Part shown: positions 32,847-42,345 of the stretch, piece after piece
Numbering within the stretch: position 1 is the stretch's first letter
Layout of the letters: the number at the start of each line of letters is the position of its first letter
DNA from: Agarophyton chilense
Taxonomy: Eukaryota > Rhodophyta > Florideophyceae > Gracilariales > Gracilariaceae
Assembly (NCBI GenBank): GCA_030374765.1
Contig: JARGXX010000071.1
Location: 496,001-560,000 of the forward strand
DNA: 64,000 nucleotides
Reading direction: 5' to 3'
Program-made: the position numbers and the translations under genes
Notes under the pieces: generated by a model
Databases searched by the model: none
What the model was told of the DNA's origin: nothing
Seen by the model: the letters and a program-made list of their open reading frames with translations, nothing else

Positions 32847-34524
32847 ACTTGGGAGTCTCCCCTGCGGAAGGGGCGTCTTCTAAGCCGGAGTTGAAGACGC
32901 CCGAGGCGCTCCAGCTTCGCTCCCCAGCTGTGACAATCCTTTCAAGGAAAACGGCTGACACCGACGTTAACTCGGGATACCTTAGTGTCCTTCGTCGCCC
33001 GTGGATACGGTCCCGTAATCTCCGTATTCCGGATCGAGTTATGGTAATGGCCAAGCGGAATTATAAAGTATTCGCCGACTTCGGCCTGTCCAACCAGTTT
33101 ATGGTTCGTCAAATATCTGTCCTGGATACAAGAGCCGCTCCTAACTTAATTCATGTTGAATTGTTACCCCCGCTGCTCCGGGTTCAAGTTTGTACCGGGC
33201 CACGTTTGGATATCGCCGATGCGAACAACAACCCGCTACGGACACTGGGTACAATTTCCCTCATGGTGAGGTTAGGCTCCTATCTCGTTCAACTGGAGTT
33301 TATTGTATGCAAGTCACTTGCAGCACCAGTCATACCGGGTTGTGACTTTTGCGACCGCTTCGTGGAAGCCATCCGTCCTCGGAATAGAACTGTGGAACTC
33401 GAAGACGGGTCTACGATCCCAATCGTTCGTAAACCCTTACAGGGAGCAGCGCGAACACGCGTTCCTCTCCCTGTCGCGCAGGAATCTGTGAAGAAGGACC
33501 CGGTGTCTACACGGGTAAAGGTTGCGAAGTCAGTGGCTATCCCGCCAGAAACCCAGATTTGGGTCACAGTTGTTAGCAAGCAAATTGGTGTGCATGTGGT
33601 ACAACCGAGCCCGTCTCTGTATACGCGGCGTCAACTCGCCCTTGCGAATGGGGTTGTCTCCGTGGAACCGGATAAACCTTTCAAGGTTTTGGTAGCCAAC
33701 TTTGGAAAGACAACGCAGCATTTGGTCAAACACCAGATCCTGGGTTCTGTTCTTCCACACCCGCATGCGGTCGTACCTACAAAGATCTCTATCGCAGAGG
33801 TCCTTGGTGTGGCGGACCCTAAGGAGGGGGAGGACACTGCCGAAATCGCGGAAGACGGTGAGCATACGACTGCAGCTCCACACGCTGAACACTTTAAACC
33901 TCAGGAGGTTACGGCCCCTATCACAGGAGCAGACCAGACGGATCCTGTTCAGGAATTGGAAAAATGGGATCTCCACCATGTACCCGCATCTCATCGGGAT
34001 AAGCTGAGGCCCATGCTTCGTGAATTAACCCCCATGTGGGATGGTTCCCTTGGAACTATTGGGATTACAGAACACCGCATCGACTTGTTACCGAACACTC
34101 GGCCTATTGCCCAACACCCTTACAGGGCTGGACCGAAAGCTCGGGAAGAGGAGAAATCTCAGGTGGAGAAGATGCTTAAAGCGGGCGTAATTGAACCTGC
34201 CCAGTCCGCTTGGGCCTCACCAGTGGTGTTAGTTCCGAAACCGGATGGATCGTGGCGTTTCTGCATCGATTACAGACGCCTGAACGAGGTAACCATTAAG
34301 GATGTGTACCCGATCCCTCGGATGGACGAATATATCGACTCCCTTGGGAGCGCTACTGTTTTCTCTACCCTTGACGCCAATTCGGGCTACTGGCAAGTCC
34401 CTAGTAGGGAGGAAGATCGAGACAAAACGGCTTTCGTGTGTCATCAAGGACTTTTCCGATTCCGGAGGATGCCTTTTGGGTTGACAAATGCCCCCGCAAC
34501 GTTTCAACGGGCGATAGACATTCT
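32843..34524 (+). pseudogene. Element A pol, protease to mid-RT
   Basis: Open -1 frame from the gag stop; the first Leu codon that could be read as a start is TTG 32849 but translation by frameshift is more likely. Protease: VLDTRAAPNLI (Gly of D-T-G lost), CKSLAAPVIPGCDFCDRFVE. RT: HRIDLLPNTRPIAQHPYRAG, SAWASPVVLVPKPDGSWRFC, IDYRRLNEVTIKDVY, TLDANSGYWQVPSREE, RMPFGLTNAPATFQRAIDIL. Identity with B stops after GACATTCT at 34524, before the YLDD box; the next 50 codons (to 34576) are foreign sequence read by chance. Because RT is cut, this copy cannot transpose. Confidence 0.85.
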
Positions 34525-34653
34525 AAGGACACTCAGAAGAAGTGGAAGAGAAGAAAGAAAACAAATACGTCATTGACGGAAGCAGTTTACTATTTTCGAA
34601 GTTGCTGCACACACTACCGCACAGCGGGATATATTAACCAAGTTCCCAAGGGA

Positions 34654-36318
34654 TCAGTTGGAAGAACCCGGATTACCGTGCGCGCCAGCCGAATCGCTAA
34701 CGGAGTTACTCCCGCCGGCCAGGCGTGCCACGAGGGCGTCTCTCATCGTATCGATGTCGCCGCTCGCCGCTTGCGCGTTGAATCCAACACCCCGGAGGAA
34801 CTGGGAGATCACGACCGCCTCTGGGCGTGTGGGAACCTCGATAACTTCTGGTTCGTCCGGCAACGCCGCCGCCACTGGATCGACGCCCGCACCTGCGCGA
34901 GTCGCTCCCTGCGCCGGCTGCGCCGTAGTATCGGCACCATCGGGGTCTCCCACGTCTTCCATGACCTCGTCGCCACGGTATTCGCCCTCCTCCTCCGAGA
35001 GATCATCACCGCCATAGGCGTAGTAGAAGTCATCCGAGTTGACAAACCCCATGGGGTGCCCGTATGGTATGCCTCGTGGAGCCATTCGGAGTGACCACGC
35101 CTCCGCCTCGGAGATCTATTGCTGCTCCCATGGGTTAAAGAAGATGAAATCTCTCGCCAACGGCGTGCGACGCCCAGGAGACCGATCAGCCCCACCGGCT
35201 TCTTGACCACGGCCGCTCTGCCGGACAGGCACCACAGCCCAGTCAACACGCCCAATGATTTCGATGAGCTCCTGAGCTTCATCAGCGTTATTGACACCTC
35301 CAAGAGGGAGTTGAAGGTCCAGCCGCCGGATGTAACCACGCAAGCGCGGAGGAAGATACCACCGTCGAAACTGGTCGTAGGCTTCCCACAAGATGTACGC
35401 CACGGCGCGGACTGCCCATTTGGTTTGGACCACGGACCATAAGCCGGAGTGCGGATCCTCGATGAGGTACGAGCCCAGATAGGAGACGACTGGAGGCAAC
35501 TCCACGTAACATCCCCGGCACACCTCGACGGAGAACCACCACCCAGGCACGGGAGCGTATCGCCCGAACTGATAGAAGGGACTAATCCGGTTTATCTCCG
35601 TGTTCTGATGAGGGTCGAGGAACCCAAAGCCAGATCTGCCCCGACGCTCCTCGTGGATGAAGTTCTGTAACCACCGATATCGGGACTCACGACGAAGATG
35701 ACGAAACTCGGCACGAATGATCGGACGGACCCAGCAGATCGCTTCTTGACGCGCTCGCGGTTGACCGCGCCATGCGTAAGTTTCCAACGCCGCAAGGCGG
35801 TCACAATAGCCGATCTCACCCTGAGTCCGGTACATCCGTAGCTCGAAGCCGAATTCGTCGGGGATGGGGTCTTGGAAGTTCGCCCGGTTGATCCGTGAGT
35901 AGCCGATGCGGACGAAGGTACAATGCGCCTCTTCCGCCGACGCGCGCCTTCCTCGCAGAATCGCATGAACGGGAACCGCCACACGGCTTCGCCAATCCCA
36001 CGCGGTGGTGATCAAAGCCGGCAGCTCGCCCGGGAGACGCGCATTGCCATCAGCATACGACGCCACGAGTTCTTCGTCGAAGACCGCTGTCGGATGGAAC
36101 CACGGAGCTCTCCGGAGAATCGCCGCATGTTGACGCGGGTTTAACCCGACGAGTTCGTCGTAAGTGGGCCAGGTGTCCTCCGCAGGAGTGATGTGGCTTG
36201 AAGCTTCAACGGGACACCGGGATCGGCTCGGCGCGGTTGGCGAGGCACTCCCCCGCGGAAGGGGAGCCGAATGGAAACTGGAGAAGTAACCCCGGCGGGG
36301 ATTGTTACCATCGTTCAT
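34654..36318 (-). pseudogene. Element D antisense ORF (conserved, unknown function)
   Basis: Minus-strand frame from ATG 36318 to TGA 34654, about 554 residues with a single nonsense codon (TAG 35116-35118, just after NPWEQQ). It lies between pol and 3' LTR, opposite to gag-pol. Conserved blocks shared with the B and C copies: TWPTYDELVGLNPR, RRAPWFHPTAVFDEELVASY, LPGELPALITTAWDWRSRVA, ARQEAICWVRPIIRAEFRHL, PGWWFSVEVCRGCYVELPPV, SGLWSVVQTKWAVRAVAYIL, RRWYLPPRLRGYIRRLDLQL, then an acidic region and a C-terminal helical segment (AVVISQFLRGVGF .. TMRDALVARL). Trp/Arg/Pro-rich, no transmembrane segment, no motif I recognise. Conservation at protein level across diverged families implies it was a working gene. 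Confidence 0.72.
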
Positions 36319-36544
36319 CGGGAGTACTGGTCACCGAGGTATCGGAATGCAATCGCTAAAGGTTAGTGTACGATGCAGAAGCGCGCTCGACGTTCGAGGA
36401 GTGGTAACCGCGTTGTTGCGTTAGTCGTTCGGTTGTGCTGCTCTGCATTCGGCAGTCAAGTGAGCGCTGGACGCGTTACGCGGCTCGCTTTTATACCAGT
36501 TGAACGGTTGCCTCCCTGCCATGTCGATGGCGTGTTCGTCACCT

Positions 36545-36557
36545 AAGGAGGGGGATA
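36545..36557 (+). promoter_or_regulatory. Element D polypurine tract
   Basis: AAGGAGGGGGATA immediately before the LTR TG at 36558. Same core (CTTAAGG/AGGGGG-like) as before the 3' LTRs of B and C. Primes plus-strand DNA synthesis. Confidence 0.75.
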
Positions 36558-36895
36558 TGACGTGCAATGCCCTTCAAGGGGTTTCTTCGCAGGACTTAGA
36601 GATTTCGCTCCCTTGAGAACTAGCTTGGTCTATGACAAGCTATACCGCTATTGCGTGCCGACGGCCGGTTAGGACCGAAGGTGCACACTGGTGGAACACG
36701 TGGACTGCACGGACGCCGACGCTCGAGTGCGAGGCGTGCCCCACGTGGCCCGGATTCTACCTAATGGTTAGTATTATTTAGTAATTTTCAGTATTTATTT
36801 AGCTACGCTATCGCTTTTTAGTGTCTATTTTTCGGGCGCGCGCCCACTGTCAGGGGCCACGCGCCACACTACTTAAGAGGTTGAGCACTGCTCCC
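36558..36895 (+). repeat. Element D 3' LTR, left part
   Basis: Begins TGACGTGCAATGCCC. Split by element B: the left part includes the CTCCC target site (36891-36895), the right part is 60034-60579. Total about 884 bp, the same size class as the other LTRs here. Confidence 0.75.
36891..36895. repeat. Target-site duplication of element B, left copy
   Basis: CTCCC, matching 60029-60033 at the other end of element B. Five bp is the usual length for Ty3/gypsy integration. Confidence 0.85.
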
Positions 36896-37809
36896 TGTGG
36901 AGCAAAACCCGGCGACGGGAAGTGCTCTCAAGGTGTTTGAAGCCTTGCTCCCTGGGGGAGGCAGACTCAGAGACAGAGCCCTCCATTCCACCCGTAGTGT
37001 GGGGTGTAACTCCCACGGGGGATTCCGGCAGTACCGACGGAGGTGAGGGGTAGAAACCGTTGGATCGGGAATGGGTATGGGTATCCCAAAGAATGGGGGA
37101 AAATCCGGCGAAGAGGAAAAACGGGGCGAGGGTCGGGCACTAACAGGCACCGGACCCGAGAACCAGAAAATGGGCGAAACAACAAAAGAAACCCAATACA
37201 GGGGCGAAAACCTGTCCTCGAAAGGAAACACAAAAAGCACGCAACAAGTAAGCAGAACCCCCACGGGGTATCGTGCACGCAGGTAGTCTGAGCGGTCCCA
37301 AGGGGGTGGTTGCACGGAACCCAAACGTGGGCACTCTCCAAGTGGAGTCGTGTCCCTACGCAGGCGTTGCTAACCAGAGCCCGTTCCGGGTTGTAAGGCC
37401 AAAACGATGGCGACGAAGAACCTCTAAAGGTATCGAAGACCAACCTTGGTTACCATTTACTCTGAGCTCAGACTGTCAGATCTCGCCTCCCTAAGTAGGG
37501 CCCACTAACTAAACTCTACAGTAGTGCACACCTGCTCAGGGCCATACACGTGGAGATCCCACTGCCAGGGCCCAAAAGTCCAACGTTCTACAAATATCCG
37601 AAAATTGGTGCCAAAATTAAGCCACGTGTATCACGGGGCCAATCCAACCATGGGCCATCCGAATCTTCCCTTCATAGGCGAAATATAACCAGAAAACAGT
37701 GCCACCTCAGCACACCTTAGAGGGGATCATAATCATAACCCTCGGAGGGTTCAATCCTCATTCTATGAGTTTCCTCTTAAAGTATCCCCTAACTGGGCGT
37801 TGCTCTACA
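36896..37809 (-). repeat. Element B 3' LTR
   Basis: 914 bp; on the minus strand TGTAGAGCAACGCCC to GCTCCACA. The same length as the reassembled 5' LTR (440 plus 474 bp) and nearly identical to it. The polypurine tract adjoins it at 37810. Confidence 0.9.
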
Positions 37810-37824
37810 TCTCCCCCTCCTTAA
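37810..37824 (-). promoter_or_regulatory. Element B polypurine tract
   Basis: On the minus strand TTAAGGAGGGGGAGA, directly followed by the LTR TG. Only 64 bp separate it from the antisense ORF start, so the antisense transcript probably begins in the LTR. Confidence 0.75.
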
Positions 37825-37888
37825 GACGAGGAAGAACATTCTGAGCCGCGGGTGTCTAGCTTTCCGATCACTATACATACTTCTCCCA

Positions 37889-39744
37889 ATGGGGTCCTTC
37901 ACCACTTCTGAGGATCGCCACAAAACCGGCACATCGGTACAACTTTCTTCTACTCCTCCGACTTTCGGCGATAAGCAACTTCTCGCAGCAGCGGTTTCGA
38001 CTAGCCCTCTCAAGGGAATGAACCCATACGTCATCAACCCACTCTCGGGGCCATCGGCCTCCGCGCCGGCGGACAACGAAGCTCCCCAGCAGGGTGGATA
38101 TTTCTCCGGTTTGGATGCGGCTCCGTCAGGTACCGAACCTTCCGCCTCGGCGGGCAACCGACATCCTCAGGAGGATTTGGACATCACCGCGGTGGCGTGG
38201 AACTCCGCTCATGCGATGTCCTTGGTAGCAAACTCCAGAGGTTGGATCTCAAACGAATCCTTTCGAAGGTGGAGTCCCCTTACCGATCCGGTGATATATT
38301 CCCGCGCTCCGTGGTCCCATCCGACAGCGGTTCGCGACGATGAGCTCATCGACTCCTACGTGGAGGACGGCTTATTGCCGGGTGGCCTACCTGTTGAGGT
38401 TGTACGTTCTCCCGATTGGAGGGCGCGGGTAGCCATAGAGCCTCAGTATCTATACCGCAGTCGCGGGGAGTCCCTGGAAAAGGCGCGCGCAGCGATGGCG
38501 GCTCTGGCCTACCAGCGATTGGAGAGGTCACGCTTTGACCATCTGGTTCCCCCGGAGTACGGTTTCGATGTCGCCTATTACCGCACGTACGGTGAGGTCT
38601 CCTACGGGGATAACCTGGCAGCCTTTCCCGAAGCCGAGTTCCACGGACCGGGTTTTCCTCTCCGAGAAGATATGCTCCAATGAAGTCGTCCCATCCTTTG
38701 GGCTGAATTCCGGTACCTTCAGCGGCAGTTTACCCAGTATGGGTTCGATCGACGCGTGCGCTTCGAGCGCCGCTCGCGCTCCCGTTCCGGGTTCCTTGTC
38801 CCGTGTCCTCACGTGGAACTGGAGCGTATCCGTAACACGGCGAAGGTTGGGCGATTCGTGCCCCTTCCAGCTTGGTGGAGTAAGGTCGAGGTCCCCCGAG
38901 GGTGCTTTGCTGAACTGCCCCCGTGCATCTACTATATCGGGTGTCGTTTGATGCACGACTCGAACTCGGGAAACTGGGCCCTCTTTGCAGCCGAGTGGGC
39001 AGCCCGCGTAGCGGCGCACCTCCTCTGGGATGCTCATGACCATTTCCGTATCTGGTATATTCCTCCGATGCTACGGACCATCATGCGTCAGATCGACCTT
39101 GTCCCAGCGTTGGGTTCGGTCAACAACGTGCAGGACCTGTATCCAATCTTGGACGTGATCGACAACACCCAATGGGATCGAGTTCCAGTGGAAAATCAGC
39201 CCGCAGGGGAAGGATCCGCGCGAGACAAGTCTCCTGGCTGGTACGATCCGGGCTCCGGTAACTGGGTCTATTACAATCCCTTCGAAGGGGTTCGCATCAG
39301 CGCGGCGCAAGCACGGGCGCTGATTGACTCGCCTCGACCGATGCCGGTGGGAAACCCGACGGGGTTCATTTATACCGACGATTACGGGTACGAGCCTCCA
39401 GTAGACCTGGACGATCCAGCGTTGGATAACGAAGTGCCAGCTCCTAGTGGAGTACTCCCTGTGGAGCCATCTGCACCCTTCCAACCAGTGGGAACGACCT
39501 CAGCTGCGGCGGCGAATGCATCCGGCGGCGGTTCATCTGCTCCCCCCGGGTGGGGTGGGACACCCTTGCGCAGGCGCCGGTTGCCACTCCGCAAGCGGAT
39601 AGGGTGCGACAAGGCCTCGTGAACGCAGGCATTCCGATTCCCCCGGGTATGACGGATGTGAGCCAGATGTTGGCTTTCGCCTCGGCGAACCATCAGGGTC
39701 AGAATCCCAACGGTGGGGCGGGTCCCTCCTCGGGCTTTCCGTAG
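37889..39744 (+). pseudogene. Element B antisense ORF (conserved, unknown function)
   Basis: Plus-strand frame, antisense to the B gag-pol. ATG 37889, with one TGA (38681-38683, where D and C have Trp) and a frameshift near the G-run at about 39547-39560, after which the other frame continues to TAG 39742-39744. The N-terminal 85 residues are variable and Ser/Pro/Ala-rich. The core repeats the blocks of D and C: YSRAPWSHPTAVRDDELIDS, VVRSPDWRARVAIEPQYLYR, LVPPEYGFDVAYYRTYGEVS, LPAWWSKVEVPRGCFAELPP, AAEWAARVAAHLLWDAHDHF, RIWYIPPMLRTIMRQIDLVP and NWVYYNPFEGVRIS. It then has DDYGYEPP, a Gly/Ser/Ala-rich linker and the C-terminal helix (VRQGLVNAG .. SQMLAFASANH). About 618 codons. No known family recognised. 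Confidence 0.72.
39573..39601 (+). repeat. 29-bp direct repeat inside element B, copy 1
   Basis: The 29 bases starting GGCGCCGGTTGCCACTCC occur here and at 40807-40835, in the same orientation, 1.2 kb apart. This copy lies in the antisense ORF close to its frameshift; the other lies in the pol linker region. Confidence 0.8.
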
Positions 39745-40101
39745 TTCCGCCTTCGGGCAATTGTGGAGTCCATAGCTTGGCGACAATAGTAAACTTCTGA
39801 TATTTGCATAACTTCCTTTCTTCTTCCTTCCTAGGATCTTAACTTCTACTTCTCTTCTTCCCTTCCTAGGGTCAAATCTTCTTCTTAATCTTCTTCTCCA
39901 CTTCGTGGGTCTTCTTTTCCTTTTTCATTATAAACTGTCCCGATAAGCGGTGTTGTGTTCCCCGGTTAACGGCGCTAGGCCGAGGGCCAGTAGACATTCC
40001 CTCTCAATACGTGTTCTTCGGGATACTCTCCTCAATTCCTCTTCAGAGGTCCAACATCTTCCTCACTTTGAGGTCGCATCCACACCAGTTCCCGTGGTGG
40101 T
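39745..40101. other. Pyrimidine-rich gap between convergent ORFs of element B
   Basis: Non-coding segment between the 3' ends of the antisense ORF (+) and pol (-). On the plus strand 39810-39930 is C/T-rich and contains CTTCCTAGG twice (about 39828 and 39866), each following a polypyrimidine run. The equivalent segment in element D (34525-34600) is likewise purine-rich on the pol strand, so it is a conserved feature. A role in 3' end formation or splicing of the convergent transcripts is possible. Confidence 0.5.
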
Positions 40102-40392
40102 TTACCCGACTTGGGCACGATCCAGATTTGGAGGCAAGGTTACCCGAGCGCGTCGGTGATAGGTTAAAACCTTAGACCTCGGAAGGTGCTCAATGGGTTC
40201 CACTGTATCCTCCTCAGGCGAGAATCCGTACCATCGGACTTGGTAGCGAACTTCTCCCTCGGGGGTGTAGATGTGACGCACGATGCGATCGATAACGAAT
40301 TCCTGCGGGTACACTTTTCCGTGTTCGGGCTTCTCTTCCATCTTGGAACGCTCTAGTTCCCTTGAGGGTGTCAACGGAGTGTCTAGACACAC
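40102..40392 (-). pseudogene. Element B chromodomain
   Basis: In the pol frame on the minus strand. YPQEFVIDRIVRHIYTPEGE, then VRYQVRWYGFSPEEDTVEPI, then EHLPRSKVLTYHRR: the chromodomain pattern of aromatic residue, V-x-x-I-L-D, Y-x-V-x-W-x-G-F/Y and W/V-E-P. In chromoviruses this integrase tail binds histone marks and directs insertion. In B it is separated from integrase by several stops, so it is not made as part of pol. Confidence 0.78.
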
Positions 40393-40680
40393 CCCGGTGG
40401 GTTCTTTTCAGTGTTGCGAGCGGGTCTCCGCACTTCGTCCAAACGGCGCCGAGTGGCCTGTGGGCTACGTTGTAACTTCCGTCTACGGAGTCAAAACGGC
40501 CCAGTTTTGGGTTCTTCTTAAAGCTGAGATCTGTCCGATAACAGCAGTGTTCTTAGATTCTGTGACAGTTGAGAAACCGCGACGCGGTAGCGTCTCCAAT
40601 CTCAGGGGGGTAAGACTTCAACGTCAACCCGAGCTACGGGGACGAAGGTTGCTATGGTGCAACGCGCCGTGCGACGGAGG

Positions 40681-40774
40681 CGGTTTGCCCGACGGTTGGT
40701 CGTCAGAGCCTTTTGATTGGCTCAGTGAGGCGGGTTGCGCGACAGTTGGTCGTCAGAGCCTTTTGATTGGCTCG
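40681..40774 (+). repeat. 50-bp tandem repeat, two copies, in element B
   Basis: Period 50: GTTGGTCGTCAGAGCC plus TTTTGATTGGCTC occurs at about 40695 and 40745. It lies in a stretch (about 40400-40900) that makes the B linker longer than that of C, together with the second copy of the 29-bp direct repeat (40807-40835), so this part may be an insertion. Confidence 0.75.
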
Positions 40775-40941
40775 GTGCCATTCGACGTTGGCCACATAAA
40801 TGCGTGGGCGCCGGTTGCCACTCCGCAAGCGGATATGAGGTGGCGCTTTAGGCACGCGCTAGCACTCTCCTGAGCTGTCTCCGACGGGTCTCACTCATTT
40901 CTTTCCCATTCCTGAGGGTTCCAGTGTCTCCGTAGGAGTTC

Positions 40942-42345
40942 CTATTCCCATTCCATAACGGAGAGCCAAATTTGGTCATCCTCGTCGTCGAGATCTTCCC
41001 CGTGCGGGTCCGCTGACACAGCTCGTTCCCGAGAAAGCGGGGTTTGAGTGTGCGACACCTCAGTGTCTCTTCCGCGGCGGCGGGTGATCGTCGGCTCTAT
41101 AGGCGTTCCGGGTGCGGAGTTCTCCACACGACTCTCCCTAGGCGGATTTTCGTCATCTTTTCAGACGTCGTGCTCGGCTGGGTCGGCGGTGATGTCGCTA
41201 CCCATACGCTGGGGTTGTGACTTCTCTGTCGCCGGCTCGGTCGGGCTCGCCGTCTCACTGTGAGAACTAGATTACCTGTTAGGGCGACTGGCTGACGCCG
41301 AAACATCGTCCTGCGAAGGAACTAAGTCCTCCTCCCCCTCCTTAGGCGGAGAGCCAGGAGGCTTGATTACCTCCGGTCGGGGAGTAACTCTGTAAGAGTT
41401 CGTTGACTGGGCCCTTGAGGGAGCGGGCCCAGGTTCGGGAGTATCCGAAGTTTCCGGTAGGTCGGTTAAACCACGTTACGGGTGCGGAAGTATAACGGGG
41501 CGGGTGTTCGAATCTCCGCCTGACGGGTTAACTACCGTTGAATCATCCCCTGTGGAGGGCGTTGGTGCCGACACCACTTCCACATTTGGGTTGGGCGCTC
41601 GTGTGATGCGGTCCCTGGAGATCCGTTCGTGGCGGTTAGCGATATCCAATACCACCGTGTTCGGGTCTACAGAAACCACCCGATAGGGTCCGTCCACAAT
41701 TGGTGAAAGCTTGTGCCTACGTTCCTTTTCAGGATTGTAGTATTCCTTTCGAAGGAAGACGAAGTCGTCGGGCTCCACCTGAGGTAGAGGTTTACGAACC
41801 CGATGGTCAAATTCCTTCTTGTAGGCGCGTTGAGCTTTGTCCATTGCTTTCCGGGCTATCGGCACCATCTTCGTAAGCCACTCCTTCCAGGCTTCTCGGT
41901 ACAATCCCAGTGACGGGTACGTCGACAGCGTCGGTTGAGCCTCGTTGGCGACCGGCGGCGGTGTCCTCGACAGTACCAGTTCGAATGGGGATAAAGATGT
42001 AACCCGATGTACCTGGGTTTTGTATGCATACGTGATAGCGTCTGTGTACAAGTCCCAATTTTTGGGGTGATCCGCAACATACGATCTCAAAGCGTTGAGT
42101 ATCGTGCGGTTAAACCTCTCCACCTGGCCATTCCCCTGAGGGTGATACGTAGTAACAAATAAATTCCTTACATCAAGGATTCGACATACATCCTGAAAGA
42201 ACTTTGATGCGAATTGCCCTCCGTTGTCGGATAACAACTGCACCGGCGGTCCATATACGAACACCCAATGGGTCACGAACGCCTGCGCGACGGTAACGGC
42301 GGTGATCCGCTTCAGCGGCACAGTTCTCGTTAACTTAGAGAATCA
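40942..42345 (-). pseudogene. Element B integrase core, GPY/F and linker
   Basis: Continues the pol frame after a TGA at 42343-42345, where element C has Arg. 42321-41476 holds RITAVTVAQAFVTHWVFVYG, LLSDNGGQFASKFFQDVCRI (second catalytic Asp), HPQGNGQVERFNRTILNALR (Glu), the C-terminal domain (PDDFVFLRKEYYNPEKERRH) and a GPY/F motif (KLSPIVDGPYRVVSVDPNTV). After a TAA at 41476-41478 a Pro/Ser/Glu-rich linker runs to 40942 in the same frame with further stops. In the intact family this linker joins integrase to the chromodomain. Confidence 0.82.

Larger units (their letters stand above)
29667..34524 (+). mobile_element. Element A: Ty3/gypsy chromovirus, 5' half
   Basis: LTR (29667-30588), primer site, gag and pol through the middle of RT, all plus strand. 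Close to element B at DNA level over its whole length (same family). Ends at 34524 inside RT, fused to the 3' part of another element (D). gag carries two nonsense codons; pol is open up to the break but its protease D-T-G is D-T-R. Confidence 0.88.
34525..36895 (+). mobile_element. Element D: 3' end of a Ty3/gypsy chromovirus, first part
   Basis: Starts at the junction with element A in purine-rich sequence like that downstream of the B chromodomain, then carries an antisense ORF, a polypurine tract and the first 338 bp of a 3' LTR. Element B interrupts the LTR at 36895; it resumes at 60034. The LTR sequence (TGACGTGCAATGCCC) differs from A, B and C, so D is a separate subfamily. Confidence 0.8.
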
